Shown piece by piece: positions 49,119 through 60,700 of a DNA stretch of 64,000 nt. The notes beneath the pieces are model-generated. The model was not told the DNA's origin. It made no database searches and worked only from the letters and a program-made list of their open reading frames with translations. Origin of the DNA: Adineta ricciae (taxonomy: Eukaryota; Rotifera; Eurotatoria; Adinetida; Adinetidae); NCBI GenBank assembly GCA_905250025.1, contig CAJNOJ010000291.1, forward strand, positions 54,886-118,885, read 5' to 3'. Made by a program: the position numbers and the translations under genes. Every line of letters starts with the position of its first letter. The stretch's first letter is position 1.

Positions 49119-50026
49119 TGCTATTATGATTAACGCTGGTACATCCTCGAATGCAACCGATGACTCGAAAACGATGAAAAAAAAACCGTACAACCAGTTA
49201 TCACTCGACAAGTCCAGCGACCACCTACGGCTGAAGAGTCAATACGCAGCCATGTGCGAATGTTAATGGAAGGTGACCGAATTGGAACGGAGGAATTATT
49301 TATTGCATTAAAGAAATTCTTTGATGAACAAAATTATTCATCATCACAACGAATTACTTGTACACAGATGTTTTTGAACGACGAAGGAAAAGCGTGGTAT
49401 GAAGAAAACAAGCCCTCAATAAAGGATAATTAGTTGTTCTTTTGTGAACGATGCAAACAACATTTACAAAGCTGTCGGCAAGTTCGTGCACGTCCAACGC
49501 CACTAGGTGAAAATTTATTAGTCAACAATGAACAAACATCTTCGTTGGAAGATATCATTCAGGCACATTTCAACAAATATTCAGGTATTGGTGATGCAAG
49601 AAGTTGGTTGTTAGAAACCATGAATCGATTCAGATCACAGCGATTACGACGTGATGATCAGTTCGAAGCAATATCTTTATTATTAAAAGGAGAAGCTTAT
49701 TTATGGTATACGGCAAACATCGAAATCATTCTCAATTTCGAAATATTCAACAAGTTATTTCTGGAACAGTGCGTAGCATCAACGGCGTCAACGACAATTT
49801 CGATCAGGGGGTACTGGTGCATCAGCGACCGACGTATGTTCGTGGTTCACCGGATGATGTACACGATTGGTTAGATAAATTGGAACAACGATTTACCATG
49901 CCACATTGGTCCGATGAAAACAAGTTACAATACATATCGATACATTTGCAAAAAGATGCTTATCGATGTTGGATGCAGACATCTTCGACAATAAAGACCT
50001 GGCCTTTGTTCACAGATGCAGTTGTA
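49119..50026 (+). pseudogene. Degenerate retrotransposon gag-like region
   Basis: Three successive capsid-like segments are visible in shifting frames. The first ends TCTQMFLNDEGKAWYEEN. The second has MNRFRSQRLRRDDQFEAI and LLKGEAYLWY. The third has DDVHDWLDKLEQRF and SDENKLQYISIHLQKDAYRCW. This alternation of a helical segment and an A-x-x-W motif is typical of gag of Ty3-like elements. Stops and frame shifts separate the pieces and no protease, reverse transcriptase or integrase follows. It may be three nested or tandem gag fragments, or one gene with repeated capsid units. Confidence 0.6.
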
Positions 50027-50034
50027 CCCTACAG

Positions 50035-50430
50035 TTTCATTTTTATTTATTCAATTTAACGGAAACCAGTAAAAACATAACCTATTCAATTCATTTGGAA
50101 GTTCATCCATCAGAGTCGAATATTTCTTATTTATTAATCTATGAATCTGACCGTAAACCACAATTGAAACCTATTCAAAATTGGACGTTCTTGTGCCCAT
50201 CGAATTCCACAGTTGAGCCTTTAGAAGAAATGAACGAATATTGTTCGAATAAAACGTTGTATCCAAAACTCAATCAATCGAGAAAATTCACTTCTGATTA
50301 TCAAATTCGATTGTATCAATCAGCTTGTTTTTATCTGGATTCAGATAATAACTGGCAATCGGACGGATTGGTCGTTGGATCATTGACAAATTATAATCAA
50401 ACACAATGCTTTATAACATATCCACCATAA
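50035..50430 (+). pseudogene. Polycystin-like extracellular fragment with GPS-like end
   Basis: The frame from a likely acceptor (CCCTACAG) reads FHFYLFNLTETSKNITYSI, then a Cys-bearing segment, ACFYLDSDNNWQSDGL and YNQTQCFITYPP before a stop. The last part resembles the GPS/GAIN end of polycystin-1 and adhesion receptors (C-x-Y...W-x-S-x-G-L...T-x-C). However, it ends where CNHLT and the first TM should follow. The gag remnant lies directly upstream, so this looks like the stump of a larger surface-protein gene. It could instead be a short exon of an unseen gene. Confidence 0.45.
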
Positions 50431-50646
50431 ACTAACCAATAGTACAAATTTTGAACATTTGATCTACGTTTTCTATTTCTTCATATCTCTGAATCTTGGA
50501 TAGAGGATCGGATCTTTTCTCTTACTCATAGTTTCGTTTTCACATTGCAACTGACTTTTGTGATAATCGTATGAAAACAGATACAATTTTTATTATATCA
50601 CATATTGTAAAAGTGCATATATTATTTTAATTACTAAAGAATAAAT

Positions 50647-51988
50647 TTACTGACGTAAACGATGAAAAAACACGAAAAAAGTCAGAAGATGAAAAGAGAA
50701 ATTGTTGATTAGATTTGTCGCATGATTTCGATCGATCATTTGTGCAATATCTTTTATCATTGTTTTATATCGATGATCAATATCAATCACTTGAGTTTCC
50801 AATCGATTGACAACATATGCAAATGAAAGATTTTTCTCAGGCGCAGCAAATCCAATACTTCCTCCAATTCCTGCAAATATAAAACAACATTAAATACAAT
50901 CTAAGGAAAAAAATCAAACCTTGATGACCAAAAATTTCCGATCCCAATGATGGAAATAGGTCATTCATTACAGAAAATCCCATAGCAAATGTTGTTGTAA
51001 TATTCAAAACGAAATCAATTTCATGTGGAGGTGTATTCGATTTGATTGCTCGTTTTAAAATATCTTCGGTTAAGATTTGTTGATAACGATTATTTTCGAC
51101 ATTACCAATTAAACTCGCATAAAGTCTCGCTAAAGATCGAGCATTTGTTATTCCGTTTCCACCTGGAATTTCTGCTCTATGTGTAGTATTTTTATTGAAA
51201 TCATCAAGTGAAGATTGATATGGTTGGAGATCTAACGGTGAAACACGATATTCTTGTTCGGATGGTAAACCAACATAAAATTCAATTTGTAAAGGTTTTG
51301 CAATTTCATCTCGAATAAATTCACCTAAAGTTCGATTTTTTGGATCAACTCGTCGAACAAGTTCACCTGCTAACCAACCATATGTTAATGCATGATAACC
51401 ATGAGTTGTTCCTGGTTTCCATACAGGTTGACCTTGTTCTAATCTATTTGTCATCAACGTCCAATTCAAATAGTCATCAAATGGTGAAAAATCAAATGGT
51501 AAACCAGCACGATGTGAAAGAATATCGGCGACTGTCGTATTTTCTTTTCCATTTTGTCCATATTCAGGCCAATAGTTTGTAACTAATTTAGAATAATCGA
51601 GAAGACCTTGTTGAACACATAATGCAACAGCTATTGCCACTAAACCTTTTGTCGTTGAGAATACTAATTGTAACGAATTATTATCGTAAGATTTTGATTT
51701 CAATTTATCAAACCATCCGCCTTGGAGGTCAACAACTAAATTTCCTTGATAATAGATCGCTAACGATGCACCTAAATCTCGTTCTTCGACAAAGTTTTCT
51801 CGAAATAAATCTCGAACAAATTCCCAACCATCAGCTGTTGTTCCATCTATATTGAATTCATCGTTATTACCAGAAATACATGTGATAATAAGAAAAAAGC
51901 AAATCCAAATGTAGCTGTACATTCCTGTGCGTATTGATAATGAAAGCCAACGTAATAGAGTAAGACACGTATTTAAATGCGTCGTCAT
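50647..51988 (-). CDS. Serine beta-lactamase-like hydrolase (LACTB/EstB type), 2 exons, 430 aa
   Basis: Exons 51988-50920 and 50870-50647 join in phase across a 49-base intron. The catalytic S-x-x-K is STTKG at 111-114, the tyrosine motif is in HGYHALTYGW near 196-205, and the third motif is FGHQGIGGSIGFA across the splice. LSHRAGLP at 158-165 is a usual family landmark. Members are penicillin-binding-protein-fold hydrolases or esterases; animals have several (LACTB, nematode lact genes). The second Met (51922) starts a better signal peptide, MYSYIWICFFLIITCISG, so the true start may be there and the enzyme secreted or lysosomal. A hydrophobic C-terminus (NNFSFHLLTFFVFF) might be an anchor. 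Substrate unknown. Confidence 0.85.
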
Positions 51989-52115
51989 TCTATGCGATAC
52001 GAAGAAAACTCGTCATTGTGCAAATATAACATAAATGAGTAAGATAAAGGATTGTCACGTCTTGATAAGAAATAAAAGATCTTGAGAGAAGTATGTTTAT
52101 TTCAAGCATACATGT

Positions 52116-52682
52116 AAAACTCGAAACTTGAATTCGAGTATTCTTGAGGGCGTGGGTGTTGGGTGGGAGGGTGTTGGTGGGTATAATCTGTGTGAGGGTG
52201 CGGGGCAAGGTGTTGAGCAGGTATCGTTCACGTAGGGGTAAGTTACATGGTATTTGAGAGAAAGCATAGGTAAAAATATTTAGCAGTGCTCTCTGACACA
52301 TTTACATGGAAAGTTGGGTTAGTGTTAAATAGAATAAAAGAAGGTTTAGTGACAGAAACCCTAATGTCCGATGGATAGGGATGCTGCATTTCGTTGTGTT
52401 CTTCGTCTATATGTATGTGTAGGGAAAAACGCTTCACTGGTCGCTGTGCCTTTACTGCTGGTAATAGCTGACGTCGGCAAGTGTTCGACGACATGTCCTG
52501 TGACCCATAGCAAAGTTCAGATCTACTTTCGTGCCGAACACTATGCCACGCGCTACCTGGCAGTATGCTGTGTAACTGAGCAACAGGGCCGAAGGCCTTC
52601 TGAGTGTTCGTACCCAAAAATCGAATGCTGGGTCACTCGAATAATTGAATACTCGAATATTTGAATTCAAGTTTCGAGTTTG
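52116..52682. mobile_element. Small element with ~30-bp terminal inverted repeats
   Basis: The left end AAAACTCGAAACTTGAATTC and the complement of the right end match over about 28-35 bases. The right end has an extra AATATT-like insertion. Interior 500 bases, non-coding by eye. Target duplication not resolved. Confidence 0.65.
52154..52171 (+). other. Potential G-quadruplex
   Basis: Four G3 runs with loops of 4, 1 and 1 bases (GGGTGTTGGGTGGGAGGG), with further GGG runs on both sides. It stands out in an AT-rich window and lies inside the inverted-repeat element. Confidence 0.6.
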
Positions 52683-53504
52683 ACACTACTGAATAACAGT
52701 TCAGCAAATAAATCTAAACAATTTTTATGTGAATCGATGTTTCTACACAGTGAAAAATGCAGCTCCCTATCTTATTCCTATGGAAAATTATTTCAAAAGA
52801 CCTACATGATCCTTTATTTCGAAATGAACAATACTATCTATATTTGTTTGGTTCTTGAGATTGATGAATATCAAATTATTTATTGACTGTCAAAGTGCTA
52901 ATCATATATTTTAATAATGCCAATAAGTACTGTAATAAGCACTAATGTTGTTAATATGGTTTTCTCTTTTTTGCTCATGGTATTATCATATAACCAAGTG
53001 TTGTGGCTACCCGATATGTTTCATCAGTCATAAAAGAATAATCAACACCATTTAACACATGATCGAACATACAAGTTTTCCTTTTGTTTTTATTCAATAG
53101 TTGATCGTTTTCTTCTAGCTTTTCAATCAGTTTTTGTCAAGGGGGAAACAGGGCAGAGACCTCAGAATTGAACTACTTCACTGTACTTCAAATACTATCT
53201 GAAGTTGATGAAGTCTAGCTTTTCCTCACTTGTATGGAGAGCAGTACATGCCAGTATTTCGATGAACACACCCAAATCTATCCTTCGTTTCGTATACAAT
53301 GTTTATGAGAATCTCGAGCGAAGTGTTAAATCTGTCGTTTAACCTTTTCAATCAGCACCTTTGGTGAGAGTAATTAACGTTTCCCAACACGAGTAGAAAC
53401 GCCGTATTTTCTAAATGAAATAGTGAATCAACTTAGAGCAGAGAAATATGAAAGTCTATGGCGAAGCAGAATTCATAACTTAGGACCATTTTGTTTACTT
53501 CTTT

Positions 53505-53790
53505 GTGACGATCCCTTCAACGATAGAGCAGCTCAAAACGTATCAAGAATGCTTCTCGTATTCGATCGAACATTACTCATTTCAGGGGTTTATCTCATGC
53601 AGCCGCAATCGTGCTGTAGCCGAGATGTATTCCACAAACGCCTTGTCTATCATGGAGACACGCCGAACTTTCACTACAGATCTTACGCCGTGGGCTCAAT
53701 ATCCGCAATAAGAACTTGTCATGCCTGCCGTTCAAGATTGAAAAAATAGGATTTGACAATGGAAGACATCGTTTCTTTAGTAAGTACAGA
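53505..53790 (+). pseudogene. ADP-ribosyltransferase-like fragment
   Basis: The translation holds SFQGFISCSRNRAVAEMYS followed by FTTDLTPWAQYPQ, a stop (about 53709), then ELVMPAVQ and a second stop. This resembles the C-terminal half of rotifer proteins with a mono-ADP-ribosyltransferase-like fold, where a serine-rich strand and an E-x-E loop are expected. Here the E-x-E region is broken by the stop. N-terminal parts are not visible. Recognition is from memory of the family pattern and is tentative. Confidence 0.4.
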
Positions 53791-54763
53791 TAGTTCTTTT
53801 TCAAAATGCAGAGATTCTAGGAACTGTAGTTTCGGGGTTTGTGAATCGAAACAGAAATAAATAAGAGATATATGCTGATGTTTCATCATTTTTTCTGACC
53901 TGTGATGCCCGTAATACTCTTTGAACAAAAATGAATGCTGTTGGCATAATGTCCCACCTTGTCGCTTGTTATTATCGAATTGGTCGTATCATCCGTACAA
54001 GACTATGATGATAAAGTTGCCATTTGTTCTGTCAGTGTTACAGATCAGCTTGCCGATTGTTTAAATTGCATGGAACGTATTGATCTTCGTCGCGCCGTCG
54101 TAATATTCGTGATTCTTCTGATCATTTTTTTCTTCATTTTGATCGTAAAAGCGGTAGAGACTCATGTGAAGTTATTGGTTTAATATCGACAGATGGGAAT
54201 ACATTGTCTTCTAGATTCACACCCATACCTTTCAATATATATTGCCAGCATTTTCGCACAGGCCTCTGGTCCATCAAAAGAAAGAACAAAATTGAAGCTT
54301 TTCGGACAATATCAATCGGCAAATTTTCGACTTTTATTGCGCCTCGGTTCAAAGACTGTTCTATATCGCATCCTCAAGAAGATTAAATACTATCGGATAC
54401 ATTTAAAAAAACCAGAAAAAAGATATTGTTGATAATACATTTTTAACGGACAATGCGTCAGTCGCCACTATTTCAATGAATACAACGCAGAATCAACGCG
54501 AGTTTGTACTGTTTTATAGCTAATTGCGCTTGTTCGAAACGTTTATTTTTTTTCAAAAGACGAGTGTTCACTTGTATTCTCACTCTCACACCCTCACATC
54601 TAGTCGAGACTGAACATCTATACATATGATAATGTGAAATATTTATAGCAAAGAAAAGCGAAGAGGATTTACAATAAATAAAAACTTTTTTTTTCTTTGT
54701 TCAAAAGAAATCGTTTTTCTAATGAAGTTCAATATAAATGAAATTAATTAAGTAAGATTTAAC
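53791..54763. other. No gene seen
   Basis: Short overlapping frames only (for example 53959-54183 with a hydrophobic run). No consistent protein in any frame. Confidence 0.35.
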
Positions 54764-57700
54764 TCATGTTTCATGTACACAATATTCACCCAAGTTGAGA
54801 AAAATATTGATAGTAGACAATTGATCATCGATAACCAATATATCTTTGTAATTGTCACTGTTGAAATCCTTAACAATGAAACCATTCAGAACATCATCTT
54901 CATTCAAAGATACTGTTATTGTAGAATAGGTTCCATTTTCATTTTCAAGTATTATTTTCATATTCGGCTCTAAAGGGTACATAATAGCTATATCGATATA
55001 ACCATCACGATTAAAATCGCTTCCAGTAGCTACCGATGGCTGTGATGCAACTGGTATGATAATAGGTTGTCTTGTATTAAAAGTAGTATCACCATATCCA
55101 AACCAAATATGAATCGCTCCTTTATGATAATTCCAAGTAACAAGATCGAGCCGATTATCTTTATTAACATCGTTGATTGTCATGTATAGATGCATATAAT
55201 TATCGAACGGATGAAATTTGTGTTTTTCAAAACTGCCATTACCGTGACCGCGAAAAACAGTAAACCCGCAGAGTTTTGTATTGAAAGTAATAAGGTCAAT
55301 GTTATTATCATTGTCTAAATCAGCAGCAGTTAGGTTTTGTGGATAACTTGAACGTCCAGTAAAAATTGTCGTTTGGAGTGAAAAATTCCCATTATTCATT
55401 GCAATGTATATAAGAATTATGTTTGCAAACGTATCCATGACAGTGATATCTAAATATTTGTCACCATTAAAATCAGCCAGAGCAATAGAGTTGGAAAGTG
55501 GAATTTTTTCAAAGGAAAATGTTGAAACTAATTGAAAACCCCCATTTCCATATCCTGCTAACATTAATATTTGTTTGGTTTCAAATTCAACAAAGGCAAG
55601 ATCAAGTTGTCCATCATTGTTAAAATCAATAATATCGAGTTGAAATGTATCAGAATACGTTTCTATTGGAGTTATGACTTGTCTAGAAAAATTTCCATTA
55701 TCAATTCCAAGTCGCACAAGAACAGCCTTAAGACTCGAGCAAAAATATATGAGGTCAAGTCGATTATCTTTATTGAGATCAGCAACAACGGGTGATTTAA
55801 AAAGCGAAGAAGAACAATATGTAGGTATTGGTATGGTTTGAAATTTTAATGGACAATTTGATACTAATCAGACAACAAATGTAAATGATCATATATTTTT
55901 CTGTTTCTTCACTGACCTGAATTACGTGAATATGTTGTTGTCGTCACCGTCGTTGTATCGATATTAATTGTTGTGTTATTTGAAGAAGCTGACACGTAAA
56001 AAAAAAACAAATACTCTATAACTTTTCTTAGTTTTATCAATTGATTTCTTATACAATATTGAGACATATTTCAATGAACAATGTATTCGATTGTACGTAC
56101 TATATCGACATCTGAAACTGAAAGGTTAACTTCTTCCTAATTACAGTTATTCAGTTTGTAACGCAATGGACAATTCATTGAAATGGATTTTAAGAACTTG
56201 ACAGAAATACAGTTTAGAGGTTATAACACTTTTTGCGTTTCATACTCTCAGAATGGGTAACACCGACACTCCTTTTACAGTCTATAAAATTAAAGGTAAA
56301 CTTGTCAAAACCACAAGATCACGTGAAATAAAGGGAAATCATGGAGCTATGTATATATCACAGATTGCTTCCTCCCGAATCATTAGCCAAATGTTAATCC
56401 CTACCTGATTGAACCATATAAATAGAAAAGATCGTAAGAAGAACTGCCACAATTATCACCGAAATGCACATTAAGATAATCTTGAGAGAGTTTTGCCATA
56501 TAGTTGTTGTCGATGATGCATTTGAATTGTTTGTAGAATTTTGATGAGTTTCAATAGTTGTGATTCTCATCGAACTACTTGGTTGAATAGTATTCGTTCC
56601 TTTCTTTCGATATTCATTTATTTTAAATACACATAGAATTATCTGAGGACATATCCATTGAAGAACGATTGTCAAACCACCTTGAATACCAAGTAGAAAT
56701 GTTATCATGTAAACTAAATTAATTCGTTCAACGTAAGTATAAGAACATGACAAGGGTAAACATTTTTCAAAATAATTTGAATAATTCACCTTTGGTATCC
56801 ATTTTTCAACAAATAGATCATTGATCAATTTGAGTATAGTAGTATTTAATGGAAATCGAGTGTTGACTAGAGATAATGGAGTGATTTTTGCTGTATATTT
56901 CGTATGTTCACGAATAAGATCAAGACATGATTGATTATAAAAGCATTCAAGTGTTGATTGAAGAAATGATTCTGTTGGTAAACATCCCACTTTTAAACCT
57001 TGAAGTGGAATTTTTTCAAAATCATTCATCTTTAGAAAATTTCCTTGTGTTGTACAATTTGAATACAATTCACATGAACATTGATTATCATATATCATAG
57101 GTTTAGTCAATAGATAATTGACAGATTTGTTAAAAATATAATTGAAATTACTTCCAAATCCTGATATTAAAGCACTTCCATGTTTAATACTTTGAGTTAA
57201 AGAGAAATAACGAGTGAATATTGTATGGACATTGGATTTTGTCTGATCAATCTTCAAATTGAGACGTTCGTTAAAGTCTTCTTCAGTTAAGAGTTGAGTA
57301 GTAATCATAAAAGAAGACATAATTTGTGTAATACTACTGTTTGTTAATTCATTGAAAATATTACATAAACCACTGAGAAATTGTAAATGGGGAGAGAGAA
57401 AACGTCGATAATCATCACCTTGTTCGTATATCGCAGTACTTAAGTGTAGATTATCTGTAAGATTCATTCTCCATTCATTCGAAACGAATGGACTTGAACA
57501 AACCTATCGTTATAATAGAAGAAGGAAAAGAAGATAATTTTTAAATTAATTTAGATTATCTCAATCATAAAAATGTATTGATCTTCGACGGCTGACTAAA
57601 CTTTATCAGTTCTTTCATTTGTCAGCAGCGTAAAAAGTGTAGAAGCAGAAGGGAGGAGTGAATCTATATTTTTCTATTCTGACAATCGAAAAAATGGAAT

Positions 57701-60700
57701 TTTTAGTGTCGAGGTCGAAAACTCCTTTTTTTTTCTTTTGATTTTCGAAAGCAGAGAGCACTACACCCCATATCCCCTTGTATTTACGTTGCTGTTTTCA
57801 CTAGATCTGCACATCGAAAAATCTTCCTTACCTCATGCAATTCTACTTCATTCTCCACAAAATTATCATATTTTGATGCAATATTTGTACATGGACATTC
57901 TAATTTATTTCCATGTTTCTTCTCGAGCTGTTTGTAGAAATCGAATGTTAGATGATCAAAAGTTTCTCTTTGTGTTGCAGGTCGAACAATATTATAGAAG
58001 ATAATAATAACAAATGCAACAATATGTAAAATGATATATAGACGAGTAGCTATTTGACCAAGACGTTTAGCTTTTATTCGATCAGTGTTACTTCCAAAGT
58101 ATCTCATAGGAAAAAGATTTAAATTTGTTATACTAATAATACAAAATCTGATAGAATTTTGTATAGTTATTTTCAATCGATTCGACCATTTCTGACGAAC
58201 TATGAATGAATCAAATCAATATTATACATATATGTGAATTCGAATGATTACCTTGTGATTCTTGTTCGTTTCGTCTTTTGCTAATTAGAGTTAATAAACG
58301 ATAGACAAGACTAACAATTTGAGGTGTAATAAGACGTAGAGAGACTGTTAAACCACCAATCAAAGACATTAATGTTACCATTAATTCAGCAAAAGTTTTT
58401 ACTCGAACTCTCTCAAAATAAGTACAATGATTCGGTGCACATAATTCATAAAATTTCTTGTATGAATGAATTGTATTTAATTGATCTATCATCAAATTTT
58501 CTACCATAACTGAAATTGGTGTATTTGAAGAAAAACGATCTCTTGTCGGATTATAAGTAAAAGATTGAAAATCGAGCACCCATTGTGGTAGTTTGTCGAC
58601 GTTTTGTGTCAAAATTGGAAATACACGAGATTTAATTATTGGATAACAATCAGAATCAACATAGAAACATTCAAGTGTTGAATCCAGAACAGAATCAATA
58701 ATAGAACAACTCTCGACTATTCCTTGTAGTGAATTGTTACGATTCTTTCCATCATCATTTAGTAGACCTGGAAAATTAAAGGTGAAAAAGACTTCTGTTG
58801 TGCAACGAGAATTGATGATACAAGAACAATTGGTCGATCCCAAAAACTGATGATACTGAACCAAACGAGATAATATCTAAATAAAACAAAATAATTTTCG
58901 TTCTGTCGTAACTCATGAATTCAGACTACACATATGCGTTTAGAAATGTCGGGATTTCATCTTCATTCTTTCATTCATATAGATTCTAACTGTTAAAGAA
59001 AGATCATCACTTGAGATATCTTTTTTGAAGCGAAACTTTACTGAATCGAACTCTAGAGAATTGCGAACATAATCTCGATCAGGTTTAAGTTCTGTCTATG
59101 AAAATTGTAAAATACCTTTGATAATGATTGTGATTGATTATTAATTTCACTTGCATCATTATAAATTGAAACAGTATATCTGCTTACAGTAAATATATGA
59201 TAAATGCTTTGTATCTTATACGGTTGATCGATATGGAGCAGAAGACGTGATAATTCAATGATGAAACGAAAATGGAAAATGATCGGTTGAAAAAATTGAT
59301 TAATATTCACATCAATCTGTGTTTTAAAATCGAGCTCATTAAGTACAGTTGTAGTAATAAAGGATTGCGTATTAAAGCGAAGAATAGCATTATTGATTCT
59401 CTCATTAGCCAGTTGGCAAAGAACTCGTAACAATTCGAAATGTTCTTCAATAGTACAACTCCATGGTAAAAGTGGGCATTGTCTCGTCTGCATGTTAAAA
59501 TAACTGAATAGAGATTCGGAACCATTTGGTGAAAAAGCGGTTGTGCATAGCTTATGTAAAACTATACTTAATGAAATAAATTTCTGATGTGGTATTGCCA
59601 TAGTAGTGCATGGACATTTGAGTGTATTTGCATGTTTCATTTGTAGATCATTATAAATGGTTAATGATGGATTCGGCACAGTTATCATAGTCATATGAGT
59701 GCTCAGTGAATTAAAGAGAACGAGAGATATAATACTGACTAATAAGAGATAAAAAGAAATAATATACTGATATCGATACTTGTCTTAGTGAGTTAATATC
59801 CTCTACAAAGTTGAGTGTTTTTCTTTTGTTTTTACAATCAGAGATAATTGACGACATGTTGTAGCACAACTTTTTTTTTTGAGAATATGAGATCTTAGAT
59901 CGTATTTATGATAAATGAGTTGCGAATATATCAGTTGAAACGCAATGGCGTTCTCTTCATAGAAAAACAATTGGGAAACTTGTATTTCTTACAAGCAACT
60001 ACGATTCTCATTAATTTCGTAAATTGTCAATGAGTTTCGCACTGCATAATTGAGAAAGTGTATTAGAGATATCTAATCAAACGTGCTGACGAACAAAACC
60101 CGAAAATTCGAGTGCTTCGTTTTTTTTGCATCCATCTGCTATTGCGAGAAAACTGTACTTACACCTGTTAATAACTAGAAGACACTGATGGAAACAGCAC
60201 AAAAGTCTTTTAAAGATCTAATGGGATGACACGTTACATGTTCAAGTAGATATACAAAAGTTTCGTTGATTTTTGCTTTAATTTACTCAGAAATTTCATT
60301 ATTTGTTGCACTTTCTTTCAAAACTAGATTTTAATGTGTAATAATGATCGCACACAGAGAACTCTCTTATTAGATAAAAAGACAAAGAACAATCTTACTT
60401 GACAACAGAGTCAAATAAAGATGTGTTGTAATCTTTTGTTGTTTAATATCACTTTCTGTTTGTTGATGAATTCTTCTAAATAAATTCAATTGTTTGATGG
60501 ATTTAAAGGATTTCGATGGATGTATTTGTCGAAATACTAAAATTTATGTATTCAAAAGCTTTTATTCGAGACAATCACATTGTATTTATAAGACGTACCT
60601 AAAGCAATGTTTCGACTTTTAAAACAATATTTCAATTCCATAAAAGTGCTCATTAAGAGTGGTGCCATCAAGCGAAGTATAATAATGAGACCACCATATA

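Larger units (their letters stand above)
51989..53504. other. Non-coding stretch with one inverted-repeat element
   Basis: No exon recognised. It holds the element at 52116-52682 and a G-rich stretch inside it. The 52371-52664 open frame lies in that element and is not credible. Confidence 0.4.

Noticed and set aside
52140-52210. Telomeric repeat tract
   Set aside because: G-rich but not a regular repeat of TGTGGG, and it lies inside a small element far from the window ends.
52371-52664. 97-codon Cys-rich frame
   Set aside because: It lies within a TIR element, overlaps an antisense frame of similar length, and has no recognisable domain.
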